NCBI GenBank assembly: GCA_000497125.2
Contig: CM035316.1
Location: 1,130,001-1,194,000, forward strand
Length of the DNA stretch: 64,000 bases
Source: Spironucleus salmonicida
Taxonomy: Eukaryota > Fornicata > Diplomonadida > Hexamitidae
Reading direction: 5' to 3'
Shown here one piece after another: positions 1 to 12,193 of the stretch; within the stretch, counting starts at the first letter, position 1; each line of letters opens with the position of its first letter. The notes below the pieces were generated by a model. The model ran no database searches. It had not been told where the DNA came from and was given only the letters and a program-made list of their open reading frames with translations. The translations under genes and the position numbers were made by a program.

Positions 1-207
1 GTTCTAGATCATTATTACTAGGTGAGAAACGATGTAGTAAAGTTGACTGAGAACGTTGCTTTGCAAAAAAGGCGACTTGGTGTCGATAGCTAAAAGGATC
101 TTATCTTTAAAAAACAAAGTATCAGAGTATAAAATTTGTAGAAATTGAGACATTAAGTCGAACAACTTTAAAAAATGAGTCTTAATGAGCTTAAGAACCA
201 ACAGTGA
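1..207 (+). CDS. C-terminal end of a coiled-coil-like protein (partial)
   Basis: The frame is open from the first base of the window to a TGA at 205-207, giving 68 residues if TAA and TAG are read as Gln. It is rich in Lys, Gln, Leu and Glu in a helical pattern and ends in KMSLNELKNQQ. This is the 3' end of a gene that begins outside the window, so neither its length nor its function can be judged. The next gene on the same strand starts 170 bp downstream and is also a coiled-coil protein, so the two could belong to one cytoskeletal family. That link is inference. Confidence 0.55.
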
Positions 208-377
208 GCGAATGACATTGAATTATAGGCTAGTTTTTCACAATTAAGTGAAAAATAATTCTTATTGTATATAACATATACTATTTTCCTTATTTAAAAT
301 TTATATAATTTATTAATAATCAAATTATAATTGATTGTTACTTTAGGTAATTAGTTATATTATACGGTAATAAGCAT

Positions 378-1151
378 ATGGTATCTACAAATTCCATTCA
401 CTTCAAAAATTTAATGTCAATCGAACTATAAAATCTTGAATAACAAAACGAGTTCCTAGTTAAAGAGAATCAGAAGCTGAAAGAGCTTCATTAGACATAT
501 TAAATAGAGTTTGCAAACTATGAAGAGCAGATTATATAGTACGAGGCCCTTCTCACTGAAAGAGAAGTATTCAGTAGCTAGCCTTGTTAGAGCTCAGTTA
601 CAGTATCAGACCCATAACTTGAGAGATAATTTTAGGAGATAAAACTTAAATATGAAACGTGTTAAAAAGAGTTGTTTACTGAATAAGAAAAAGGTAAGTT
701 AGCATTAAAACAACAACAAAAATATAAATCATAGATTGAAAAGTTAATCGATACTATTAAAGACTTGGAAAAAGAAAATTACGGTGTTAATTAATCCAAA
801 AGGACAACATCTCAGGAAATGGAATAGCTCAGCAGGTAGGTTAAATAGCTTGAGGGTGACAAGAAAACTCTATCAGACCTTCTTTCTCAATCTCATGCAA
901 AGTGCAGCAAAATGGAGTTTGAAGTAAGGAGATCTAACTGGAAAGAGTAAGAAACTACCCAAGATGAATGGAAGCTTGAGAAAGAAACTAAGTTCTTAAA
1001 AGCTGAAGTTGACCGTTTAAAGAACGAAAATACTTTCTTAAAAACTAAGAAAACTTAAAAAATGAACGATTTTGTGGCAGACGCACCAGTTGCAGATTTT
1101 GCTACTTAAATGAGAGCCAGCAGTAACAATATTAGAAGACTAATGCAGTGA
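378..1151 (+). CDS. Coiled-coil protein, 257 residues
   Basis: The frame runs from ATG 378 to TGA 1149-1151 and contains many in-frame TAA and TAG codons read as Gln. From about residue 14 to 235 the sequence is a nearly continuous heptad-like helix rich in Glu, Lys, Gln and Leu (for example QIEKLIDTIKDLEKENY, and KAEVDRLKNENTFLK near the end). The last 20 residues (ADAPVADFATQMRASSNN) look unstructured. There is no signal peptide and no membrane segment. The ATG follows AT-rich DNA and is the first in the frame. I cannot assign a family; a structural role in the microtubular cytoskeleton is plausible by analogy with its neighbours. The stop lies 9 bp from the stop of the convergent small gene at 1161. 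Confidence 0.8.
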
Positions 1152-1160
1152 ACTTTTTAA

Positions 1161-1364
1161 TCACTTGGAACTTATTTCACCGTTTCGCATTCTCAAGTGT
1201 GCGGAACGCACAGGTGATAATGGTTTCAGATTTGGCAAAGACGGGATTGGATATATATCACTGATTGTGGGATCTTTAAAAACTGTGAGTGTAGCTTTAT
1301 GCTGTTTTTCAAGTGGGCGATAAAACTTCTACAGGTACTTTCTCGTATAATCCAATGTGCTCAT
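1161..1364 (-). CDS. Small hypothetical protein, 67 residues
   Basis: On the minus strand the frame runs from an ATG at 1362-1364, preceded by AAAA, to a TGA at 1161-1163, with one TAG read as Gln. The product starts MSTLDYTRKYLQKFYRPLEKQ and has a Pro/Ser-rich middle (IPSLPNLKPLSPVRSAHLR). It is basic, has no membrane segment and matches no family I know. The balanced residue composition, the start context and the tight tail-to-tail packing with the gene ending at 1151 support a real gene. It could still be chance, because only TGA stops translation here and open frames of this size are common. Confidence 0.5.
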
Positions 1365-1523
1365 TTTTGCTAAAGAAAGAAAACTAACAAGTTCTAAAAG
1401 CATCTAATATCAATTAAGTCAGTTTTAGTTTTTTATTTATTACTACAATTGTTATTATATAGTAATTAATATATATCATCTATCACACTTAGTCAATAGT
1501 AATATAATATTAACATCTTAAAA

Positions 1524-2075
1524 ATGCCAATTTCTCCAATTTCACTTACCCCTGTGGTTTCTCCTTCAATATCACCATAACTATATGAAGATGACGTTAA
1601 ACTCTTTAAAATTCCTTTACACCACCCAAAAATCCGTTAAAGCGCATGTATTGGTCCTGGTTCATACGACTCCATATAATACAAAAATACTCAGATTTCG
1701 ATTACAATAAACAAAAATGAAGCACGCCAGATTAAAGTTAGCAATAACCCAGCGCCAAACCAGTATAATATTAGTAGCAGAGTACGTTAAAGGCGTTCTA
1801 CAATTTTCACATCTGATCGATTTCAGGCCATACAAAGTTAAAAATCTCCAGCCCCAAATTAGTATAGAATAGCAAATCCAGAATTCAATAAAATAAACTT
1901 AAAACTGAATACTGTTGAGAGGTTTAAGGTTAAAAAAATTGATAAAGATAGATGTGGACCTGGAAGCCACGAAATTACTCATGAATTGTTTGCAAAACAT
2001 ATTTGGTAACGATCTGAGGTTGGACTCCCAAACTAACCAAGGTTTCCAGACTTGGAGACAAATGAAATATTATGA
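1524..2075 (+). CDS. STPGR/SHIPPO-repeat (ODF3/CIMAP-like) axonemal protein, 183 residues
   Basis: The frame runs from ATG 1524 to TGA 2073-2075. It carries SHIPPO-type motifs built on Pro-Gly-Pro or Pro-Ala-Pro followed by an aromatic residue: GPGSYDS near residue 48, NPAPNQYN near 80, SPAPNQYR near 112 and GPGSHEI near 143. These repeats occur in outer-dense-fibre/ODF3 and CIMAP proteins, which bind flagellar microtubules, often on the luminal side. The protein is short, with four repeats, and the other STPGR gene in the window (24064-25284) has about twelve. A flagellar role is inferred from the family. Neighbours are coiled-coil genes, the next only 32 bp downstream on the same strand. 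Confidence 0.82.
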
Positions 2076-2107
2076 TTTATTTTTATATAATATGATACTA
2101 TATAAAA

Positions 2108-2941
2108 ATGCAGAAATCTGTAATAGAACAAATCAAGGCTAATACCTTTGAAATAGATGACTTAAAACAGTCACTAATGCCATAAATGATAGAAAATTCA
2201 ACCATCTAGCTTTAAAAAACATAAATTTCACAACTTCAGATCGAGCTTTTGCAGTAGCAAAATCTTATTTCTAAACTATCCGAGTAGTTGAGAAAGGAGC
2301 GAAATAATATTGTGGTTTTACAAACTCCAAATCCGACAATTTCTTATTAAGATAATCAAACGCAAACTACAGAACATGAACAATATTCTCTATCCCAAAA
2401 TACCAATAATTTAACCGAAATAATGACTCTCGCTAAATTATGTTAAATAAATATTCCAGCTCTTTTAGATCCAAAAATATGCGAAACTATTGTTAAAAAG
2501 TTGAAAAATTTGGAGCTAATAACCAAGATGCTCGAAGATTTGGAAATCCCAAAATCCAATTTTCTCTAATGCATGAGCACCTATGATGAGAAACTTAAGC
2601 AAGTTTCGCAAAAACTTAATAAACTTACCTCTAAAGTTACAAAAATAAACCAGATACGCGTTGCACAGAACCTTAATTTTTTGCAGAATTTGCAGGAGTA
2701 GGAAGTAGAAAAAGAGATATTTCAGAAGATCATTTAGCGTGGAAATATAGACCGTTAAAAGTTAGACCATAAAGTAGAATTACTCACTGCATTAGTACGC
2801 AAGCTAGAGGCTGAGCATAGAATGGCACAGGTGAGCGTTGGTGAAAAATTATTTGATAAAGAGAAGGACGAGTTAATTTTTCGTGTTTTAGGTCAGGTTT
2901 AAGGTGGAAATAATGTGCTAGGGACACATGGGTGTCAGTGA
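2108..2941 (+). CDS. Coiled-coil protein, 277 residues
   Basis: The frame runs from ATG 2108 to TGA 2939-2941, with many TAA/TAG codons read as Gln. The N-terminal 70 residues and the stretch from about 150 to 250 are helical and heptad-like (MSTYDEKLKQVSQKLNKL, DHKVELLTALVRKLEAEH). Between them lies a polar Thr/Gln/Asn-rich linker. There is no membrane segment and no family I recognise. It starts 32 bp after the STPGR gene, and shared work in the flagellar skeleton is possible but inferred. The stop is oddly placed: an ATG in the same frame follows it directly and the frame stays open for 119 more residues. Confidence 0.78.
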
Positions 2942-3301
2942 ATGTTCGAAACAGGGTTATAATAGAATACTACTAATTCATAGTCTTCTTAAAATTAATA
3001 CACTAGTATACTAAATAATGTATTTGAACTTTGCTAGTTATCCAATTAAAGAAAATTGTATTAATGCTTTAGAATTACTTATCTCAGACTCAATTAAATT
3101 ATTAGTTCTGGTAGTTCACTTAACATCGCTATTTAGAATGTTGAAATATTTTTAAATGATTAATTAACATTAAGATAATTGAAAAACTCTATATTGTTGT
3201 TTAAAACAGTTAATAATTTAATACATTTCGAACTTGCGAGTAGTACTAAGGCAGAAAAAATAAATTTTAGCAGTCAAATATAGACTTCAATATTAAAATG
3301 A
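2942..3301 (+). CDS. Open frame directly after the previous stop (119 residues), doubtful
   Basis: The ATG at 2942 abuts the TGA of the upstream coiled-coil gene and is in the same frame. It stays open to TGA 3299-3301. The translation is rich in Ser, Asn, Leu and Gln, with a part that resembles a weak leucine-rich repeat (LRQLKNSILLFKTVNNLIHF). After the second TGA the same frame continues with LEISHNKLQLNNLNA, again repeat-like. This could be a decayed leucine-rich gene, a readthrough extension or chance. Base composition is as AT-rich as the spacer, so I give it low weight. Confidence 0.25.
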
Positions 3302-4613
3302 TATTATAAGGGAAATATATACTATTATTTAGAAATATCACATAATAAACTACAACTAAATAACTTAAACGCCACTATAATGATGTTATATACTAATAAT
3401 TGAAGCTTTCCTTACAGCTATAAATAAATCTATTAATTTTGAACAATTTTTGGCTCATCTGATAGAAAGCTGATTACTTTTATATTATCCGATTAGTGCT
3501 CCCTACAGAACTGGCTGTATGGACTACCACGATTCAATCTGAAATAATTATTCAAATAGAAATAATATTTCAAAAATATATAGCTTTAGTGATTGATGTA
3601 CTATTCCTAATAACCAAATTGGAGTTTTCACTCCTGTACTATCACTATACAGTATCTTGCATCATACCCACCCTTTTGTATGGATATCCCCAGGATTTAC
3701 AACTGTTACTTAGCACAATAATAGAATATTTTCGTATATTTTAGCAGTTAAAAAGACATTTGCAGTTATTCTGAGTCACTAAAATGCATCAGTGACATCA
3801 CTGACCAGCGTGTGCACCGATTTCAAATATGCATAATATACAATCTCCTGCCTTCTCAGCAGACTCTTTATAAACGAATAACTCAGGAATATTCACATAT
3901 TTTAATCATAGGTGCCATCAAGTGAATCCCTGAGCAGCTTATTTTATAGGCCAGATCATTGTGCAAGCAAGAATCATTCAAAGATCTAAGGTTGGATGGA
4001 TAGTAGCAAAACTTATCTGGTATGTTAGTTTACATTAAAGTTTTTGGAGAAACTTCTAATTTCAGTATTATATTTTGGTTTTCAGGTCATATTAATGACA
4101 TTTTTGATTTTAGAAATTACTCTTAGATCAGTATTTTTACTTACTTTGGTGTAAATCTGTCTAATTTTATTTGTCAAAATTATTATTAAAGAATCTATAA
4201 ACTATATTTTAGTATCTCTATGGTTTTACAAAGTTTTAACATTGAAAAGTAAAAATTTACACAAAACACTAGCTTTTATACTTTTCTGATTACCAAATTC
4301 TTAAATTAAAATTATGATGCATCAATATTATTATGAATCGTTTAAAAAATTATGTAGTATATTGTAAAGATCATTTTGTAGCCGTTTAATTTAGTGAAGT
4401 CTAGATGTCCATTAAAAGTTATGGAATAGACTTATCACCGATTTATAACCTAACAGATGTTATAAATTTCATATATATGTATAATATGTATATTAATTAA
4501 TTTTTATTAACTCCACATGATCTCTTAAAGTTTTTCGATTTTAATTTATTGTTATTAATTAAATTAAATAATTATTCTTGGTAGTATATATAATTTCAAG
4601 AATATTTATAGAC
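3302..4613. other. 1.3 kb AT-rich stretch with no clean gene
   Basis: Several overlapping frames have coding-like fragments, such as ISAPYRTGCMDYHDSI near 3493-3540 and an open stretch from about 3593 onwards, but none runs from a good start to a TGA over a convincing length, and TGA interrupts the best ones. It may be an eroded gene or plain spacer. No RNA gene or repeat was seen. Confidence 0.4.
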
Positions 4614-5171
4614 ATGTCATCAAAAACATTTTAATAGAAGCGTCAAGCCAGCTAACGTAAACTATTATATAAACTGTTTAATACTTGGGAGGATAAGTCT
4701 TTACAGTCTAGGACCTTAACTTGCTAACCTGCAATAAATGAATTGTAGTTAGTATAAGTTGATATTATTTAATTTACTCAGAAATTATCGAAAAATAAGG
4801 TAACATAATATCTGTAGATTAATTACAAATATTTTAATACTTACTAAAAATTGTATAAATAAAGGCACATTAAATATGAACTTAAAAATAACTCACTTCA
4901 TATATTAATGCGTATTTTTTTGGTATCTATTAACTATTCATCATCAAAATCACAAAGTTGCTCTGCTATCAACTCATTTAACTTTTATTACGTTAAAACG
5001 ACGTAAGATGCCTATTTTCGAATTCCTCGAGTTGATTATGCTAGTATGCTGGCAGTAGATTCTTTTCCCACCTATACTAGACTAATTTACGATTATCCAT
5101 AGCATGAATCCGATGATATTAAAGTTGGTACTTCTGGTGCCACATTTCCTGCTCCCATTTATAAATTTTGA
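4614..5171 (+). CDS. Hypothetical protein, 185 residues
   Basis: The frame runs from ATG 4614 to TGA 5169-5171 with about 18 TAA/TAG codons read as Gln. The N-terminus is basic and Gln-rich (MSSKTFQQKRQASQRKLLYK). The middle is Lys/Asn/Tyr-rich, and the C-terminal 60 residues have a more globular composition (AYFRIPRVDYASMLAVDSF, then SGATFPAPIYKF). No membrane segment and no known motif were found. The contrast between the low-complexity spacer and the balanced C-terminal composition supports a real gene. Upstream is the gene-poor stretch; downstream lies a GC-rich patch and then the microsatellite. Confidence 0.6.
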
Positions 5172-5699
5172 CTAATAATTAATATCAAAATAATATCACT
5201 ATTCCTTCAGTCATGACAAAATTTAAATGTTATTATATGATTCTTACTATTACTAATATATATTAATGTAATCTGAAAAAACTAGATAAATTATTTCTTA
5301 TATATTTGTGGTAATCATGGAAAATAAAACTTTAAGATGAAAATTATAATAAATCAACATTTATTTAAAGGTGTTACCTCGGTATAATAATATTGAGATT
5401 ATCAATTATAGGTAAATTTAAAGTGGATTCGTATAACTTAAAGTATACATATTGCTTCCAGCGCTGCAATACGCCACATAGCGATATACTACCAAACCGC
5501 CATAACCCCTTCCAAAAAGCTTGTTATCGCCCCGTTTCCCCCTAAATTGTAAAATCAACCATTTGGGATTTTGCGGATCCGACCGCGCCTGCCGCCGACC
5601 TTCGCGGGCGCGTCCCATCCTCATCAAAACTGCCAATTCACCCCCTCCCATCCTCCGTACAACACATCCACCCCTTAATTTCTTAATTTCTTACTTTCG
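5172..5699. other. AT-rich spacer passing into a C-rich, G-poor patch
   Basis: 5172-5450 is AT-rich with nothing recognised. From about 5455 to 5699 GC content rises and the plus strand is rich in C and poor in G. A minus-strand frame is open here (5651 down to about 5215), but the protein it gives (MGGGELAVLMRMGRAREG at the start, then Ile/Tyr-rich) is unconvincing. The patch leads directly into the microsatellite. Confidence 0.45.
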
Positions 5700-7072
<1,373 letters not shown>

Positions 7073-7119
7073 ACTTACCTCCCCTTCCCTATTCGCCCTC
7101 CCCATTCCTTCAAATTCTC

Positions 7120-9354
7120 TCACTTCTTATACCCCTTCCTGAGCTCCTCCCTGTACTCGTCGAAGCCGCCGTCGAACTCGCGCAGCGTCCCCTGCTCGAC
7201 AATGCGTATTTCGTCCGTTACGGCGTTCACGAACGGCCCGTCGTGCGAAACGATGATTACCGCGCCGTTGTACGCCTGCAGCGCCTCCGTGAGCGCCTGC
7301 TTCGTCTCCACGTCCACGTGATTCGTCGGCTCGTCCAGCACGAGAATCCGCGCCCGCGAGCGGAACGTCAGCAGCGCGAGGCTGACGCGCGTTTTCTGGC
7401 CCCCGCTGAGCGTCCTGCAAATCTGGTCCACGAGCGTCACGCCGACCCCGAAATCGCCCAAATGGGCCCGAATTTCGCCCTCGAGCGCCTGCTAATTGAT
7501 TTTGCGCAAATGATCGAACGGCGTGGCGTCCAAATCGAGCTGGTCCGCGTGGTGCTGCCAGAAGATCGCGAAGCTGGCCTGGTTGCTGAAATTGACCTCC
7601 CCGGACGTCGGGCGCACGTGGCCCGTAATGAGCTTCAGGAGCGTCGATTTCCCGGCCGCGTTCGCGCCGCAGAGAGCGATTCGCGAGTCGCTGAAAACGC
7701 GCAAATTGACGTTCTTGATCTTGAAGCCGCCGAGCTTCTCCTGCGAGTACGCGAATTCGACGTTTTTGAGCTCCAAAATCGGCTCCGTCGTCGAGTGGCT
7801 GAACTCTTCGGGATACGGCTGCGGGAAATTGAAGCATTCGACTTTCTCGGTCGAAAGCTCGACGACCGCGAGCTTATTGAGCGCCTTCAGACGCGACTGA
7901 ACGAGCGACGCGCGTTTCGCGTTGAAGCGGAAACGGTCGATAAACGACTGGATGTGCGCGCGGCGGTCGTCCTCGCGCGATTTGACTTTCTCTAGGTTTA
8001 TCAGCTCGTTTGAGCGATTTTTGGCGAAAGTTGAGTAGTTTCCTGAGTAGTGTTTTAGCTGTTTGTCGGTTAGCAGGACCACATCCGTTGCGTAGGAGTC
8101 TATGAATGATATGTCGTGCGAAACGACGATTAGGAGGCCTTTTTGGTTAAAATTTTTGAGCCATTCTTCGAGCCAAATCGTCGCTAATAAATCGAGATTG
8201 TTGGTGGGTTCGTCGAGCATCAGGATGTCAGGTTCCGTGAAAAGGGCGCGGGCGAGTGCTACGCGCATTTTCCAGCCTCCTGAGAGCTCTTTTGTTGCTT
8301 TTCCTTGCATTCCTTGCGAGAACATTAGGCCTGTTAAGATTTTGGCCGCGCTGGCACGTTTTGTGTTGTAGTTCGTCTCGTTTTGCTGCTCAAAAAGGGC
8401 GTTGATAGCGTCAGAGACGTGCTCATCTGTGAGGGGAACTATGTCTTTCTATATTAGGGATTGGACCATTTTGACGTTCTCAGAATTGTTGTTAAGCAGG
8501 TCTAAGTCATCGATGAAAAGTTCTAAAAGCTTTTGCTGCTTGCTTTGTAAAACGTATAGATCGTCGGCGGCTAAAACAACATCAATAACACAGTCATCTG
8601 TGCTTGGGACTTCCTGGCTGACATAGAGAACTTTTAATTTTTCTCTATTGGCGATACAGTGAATTTCATTGCTGAAAATACTTCTGAGTAGGCTGGATTT
8701 TCCAGCACCATTTCTAGCTACCAAGCAATATCTATGGCCATAGTGGAACTAAAATGACACATTTTCAAGCAAAATGTTTGCTCCAAACGCGAGTGTTACA
8801 TTTTAAAGTTCAACGGCAGCAGAAATCACACCAGCACCAGATGATGCTGTTGCATTAGCATTAGGTGTTGCGCTTTTGAGCATTTAAATATCTTCGGTAA
8901 AGGCTGAGTTTTTACCATTTTTGATTCTTTTAGCTGTTGAAATTTATTGCTTTTCAGCTATTTTTTAAAGTGAGTACTCTAGTTTCTACTTTTAAAGATC
9001 ACGTGGGGCTTATTTTTCGAGATATTTTTAATTAATGTCAGCTTCCTTTTAAAGAATGGCAGCCGCAGAAAAAGTTCCTGAGATTTGAGCTTAGTTGGTT
9101 TGAGGCTAAAGGGCTGCACAGTAGTCATATATTTCCTGTAAAATATCAGAGGCTGCATCTTCCGAAGCTGTTACATCAAGTGAAGTCAAAATTGGAGCGG
9201 CCGACTGAATAAGTTCAGAAAGCGCGGTCGGAGAGGAGTAATCCAGAGAAATAAATGCAGTCTAAATATACTGCAAAATGAAATCATCAATAAGCAACTG
9301 CTAGGTTTGGGGATGCGTAAAGGACTTAATAATAGTAGGGGTAAGGTTGTCCAT
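7120..9354 (-). CDS. ABC-F ATPase, GCN20/ABCF3-like, 744 residues
   Basis: The frame runs from an ATG at 9352-9354 to a TGA at 7120-7122. It is a twin ABC cassette protein without membrane segments. An N-terminal region of about 180 residues includes a Gln/Lys-rich helix. The first Walker A is ARNGAGKSS near residue 211, with signature LSGGWKMRVALARA near 357 and Walker B LMLDEPTNNLD near 378. The second Walker A is GANAAGKST near 568, with signature LSGGQKTRVSLA near 649 and Walker B LVLDEPTNHVD near 673, followed by SHD switch motifs. Length and layout match yeast GCN20 (752 residues) and human ABCF3, ribosome-associated factors in translation control. The 5' two thirds are AT-rich with many TAA/TAG Gln codons, whereas the last 870 bp are strongly GC-rich in the same frame. 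Confidence 0.93.
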
Positions 9355-9496
9355 TTTTAAAAGGCTGAAGGAAAGGAAAGAAAATAGAAGGTGAAAAATT
9401 ATATTATTATATAATAAATTTAATGTATTCTTAATCGAATTTCATGGAAAATAGAAATGCAAGCATGACACATATTTAGAATAAATAAACGTTTGA

Positions 9497-9700
9497 TCAG
9501 TCTCGCACGCTGTGGTCTGGTGTAATTACTTGTTTCTTATAATAAGTAATCGGCGAAATATAGTCAATAAACCAGTCATAATGAACCGGTTTAATTACAT
9601 GAATATTGGCACATACTAGAATAAATAGCATGTTCACGGAGGCAATTATGCTCAAAATATCAGCTAAAATCATGGTTCGCATATATCGTAAATATTTCAC
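9497..9700 (-). other. In-frame continuation beyond the TMEM151-like stop
   Basis: After the TGA at 9701-9703 the same minus-strand frame stays open for 67 codons to another TGA at 9497. It reads as a membrane segment (MILADILSIIASVNMLFILV) and a polar tail. TMEM151 proteins have membrane segments near the C-terminus, so this piece could once have been, or may still be, part of the protein through readthrough of TGA, a sequencing error, or decay of the end of the gene. It has no ATG of its own near its start. Confidence 0.4.
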
Positions 9701-10810
9701 TCAAATTACTACATCGAGTACGTTTTCAGATTAATACTACTAAACCTATTCAGGGGACGGCTTGAAATTTTAGAAAGCATTTTCGTTCCCAGGCGTATCA
9801 AATTCATCGCCAATTAGCGGAAGCTCATTCTACTTCATAACTATCGTCGGCTGGGAGTCATCGGGTGGTAAAATTCTGTCCATTTCCGGTATTTCTGGCT
9901 TGTTGTCTTCGATAGTTTAATCTGGCATGTTGTAATCCATCCTCTGCAGATTTGCGCATTTCCGGACTATCAGGCCAGTGTTAGGTATTTTAGACCTAGT
10001 ATACAGCGCTAGTGCAACGTCTTAAGCGAATAAAATCCCTATAATAATCACAGCTTTTTTAAGATACCAAGGGACGTAGCCTGATGTGATGAAATTATGC
10101 TCTGTTAGGTTTGGAACAACTTTTTTGGTTGTAATAGTGATCATCTAATCTCTGCCTCTGTTTTGCTCGTATGCTGTTTGTTCGTAGTATGCTAAAATCT
10201 AGCCTGAGCTCTGGTACATGAAAATATCTGTTTTGAGGTCGAGGGATACTATTGAAAATTCAGAGTAGGCTTATGGCAATACAAGGGATGCTGTTTAGTC
10301 AAACCATCCGGTAATGTGCACTTTTCTAGTTTCCACAAATGTGGTGACATCACGCTCATGTCTTACTTGTCTGGAATGTGTATTCCCATTAGAATCGCGG
10401 TGTGTTTCATATGTATAATATACTTCAATATGCCAACATCTTACGAATATGTTAATTGATGGTGCTGTATTTCGAAGTGATTGTAAAAAATTCTGCATAT
10501 TTTTTTCGGTCTTGATATTTTTTATTTTTTTCAATTCTCTATGAATACACGTGATGACGATTAGTCGGATGACGAACCAAACGGCAGCTACAATCAATAT
10601 TATTGTTCCTGATGTATCAAATAGCAATGTACCTGAGCAAATTAATGCGGCTAAAATAATTTATGCAATAATACCAAAAACTGGAAACTTTTCTCTTTTA
10701 ACTTTTTTATTTCGGCTTATACAACTAAAAAATATAAGAGTTATTAACATTGGGATAACTAAATAACATGTAACTAACGATCCAGCAATTATATACGTTA
10801 ATTCTATCAT
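9701..10810 (-). CDS. TMEM151-like multi-pass membrane protein, 369 residues
   Basis: The frame runs from an ATG at 10808-10810 to a TGA at 9701-9703. Two or three hydrophobic segments lie in the first 90 residues (ELTYIIAGSLVTCYLVIPML, then a segment around ILIVAAVWFVIRLIVI). A conserved-looking domain follows: RCWHIEVYYTYETHRDSNGN and FVETRKVHITGWFD. The W-H-x-E-x-Y-x-Y pattern, the basic loop and the trailing W-x-D are typical of the TMEM151 family, whose function is poorly known. A further membrane segment (AVIIIGILFAQDVALALYT) precedes an acidic tail. The assignment rests on motif pattern only. The frame continues beyond the stop with another membrane segment. It lies head-to-tail upstream of the ABC-F gene, 346 bp from its start. 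Confidence 0.7.
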
Positions 10811-11309
10811 TTATAAAAATAATTAATTTCTATTATTATATACCAAATAATAGAATCTTATTTTAATTTTTTTATAGTATAACTTATTATTATGAGTAAT
10901 TTCAAATTAATTTCCAATTAATATTTTACCTTTAATAATATATATTTAACTCATTTATCGGAAAAATGTATATAATCGAAAAAAATTATAAATCTGATTA
11001 TTACTAGCAATATAATTACAAAAAATGGTACTATGGTGTATAACTATTTTAAAAAACTAGTAGTTTTTCTAAGTACTTATTAGTTCAGCCATATTAATCA
11101 AGGTATTGAAAATAAATAAATATATTAAAGGTAGATATTGTAGGATACCTAATAGTTATACATATATAAATAATGAATTATAATTTACAACAAAGTATCA
11201 ATATAATTAAATTTAATTATAGAATAGAAAAAAAAATTAAAAATATAAAATCAGCATTTAACCAATTATTCTATATATAATACGTTTATTTTTTGTGGTC
11301 ACTCTAATA
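10811..11309. other. AT-rich spacer
   Basis: About 500 bp of AT-rich DNA between divergent genes, the TMEM151-like gene on the minus strand and the Myb gene on the plus strand. One 47-codon frame at 10966-11109 starts with ATG and ends at TGA, but it is within chance length. Both promoters must lie here; no clear shared motif was seen. Confidence 0.5.
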
Positions 11310-11732
11310 ATGACTATGCACGCAAAATGGACTTTGGCCGAATAACAACTTCTTCGTGAAGCTATTAAGGATTAGTGCCATACTATGGAGATAGATTGGA
11401 CATAAATATCTCTTAAAATACCTGGGAAAACTCCTAGACAATGTTCAATTCGTTATCACAACATAGAAAAGTTTTCCATTTAAAGCGGATTCTTTTCTTC
11501 TTCTTAAAAAACGAAATGGACTACTTTTATGGACTAGAAAGTAATTAATGTCGCTGAAAATAGCGGTAGAAATTGGAAACTAGTATCTTAAGAGTTAGGT
11601 CTTGGGGTGTCTATAGTAAAAAACCGTTTTTACGTTTTATAAAGAAAACAAGAGCAAAAGATCCCCTAAATTGGGGTTCAGCCTGTTTGCTTAACCTATA
11701 GTCCCTTTGTTTTCGATCTGCTCGATATCTGA
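11310..11732 (+). CDS. Two-repeat Myb/SANT-like DNA-binding protein, 140 residues
   Basis: The frame runs from ATG 11310 to TGA 11730-11732. The first Myb-like repeat covers about residues 6-57 (KWTLAEQQLLREAI, a Trp at the core, then TPRQCSIRYHNIEKF). The second covers about 69-110 (TKWTTFMDQKVINVAENSG, RNWKLVSQELGLG, then VKNRFYVL). Both have the third-helix pattern that contacts DNA. It is one of four proteins of this design in the window and shares with two of them the signatures RQC-x-x-R-Y/F-HNIEKF and KNRFYVL. These small two-repeat Myb proteins are probably nuclear regulators; targets are unknown. Coding DNA here is AT-rich, unlike the copies near 57 kb. Confidence 0.85.
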
Positions 11733-12193
11733 GTAGATTTAGTAATTGATTCTATTTATTATATTAATTAAATTATTTATATATTAAAGTTTATAATTAA
11801 ATTTTCTACTTGCTCTTTTTTTATTATTAATATAATAAAAGATACATAATCTCAGCTTTAAATGTATATTTTATATGACTTAGTATTTCTCCTTACCTGA
11901 ATGTATTAATCATCACTTGCCATCTAATCCTATTGCTAAGCACAATTACCCAGTTCAACTTTGATTAACACAAAATCATAGCACGTATGAATACTAAAAA
12001 TTTACTGATATTTATTGTTATTATTTGCGATTTTTTCAGTACCAATTTCTATTACACGATTCCATCATATATGACAGGAATTCTCAATCATATAATTCTT
12101 CTAAAATTAGTTTAACCCGAGATTTCAAAATTTCAAAATTTCAAAAACACATAAAACACTAATTATTATATTTATATTTTTACTATTATTTAA
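11733..12193. other. AT-rich spacer with an upstream open frame
   Basis: Spacer between the Myb gene and the long coiled-coil gene. An ATG at 11987 is in frame with the ATG at 12194 and would add 69 mostly hydrophobic residues. I prefer 12194 because base composition changes there and the residues before it look like translated AT-rich spacer. Nothing else was seen. Confidence 0.5.

Noticed and set aside
10966-11109. 47-residue Tyr-rich plus-strand frame in the TMEM151/Myb spacer
   Set aside because: Its length is within chance for a code with a single stop in AT-rich DNA.
11987-12193. Upstream in-frame ATG extending the 1329-residue protein
   Set aside because: The added residues are hydrophobic and AT-rich spacer-like, and base composition changes exactly at 12194.
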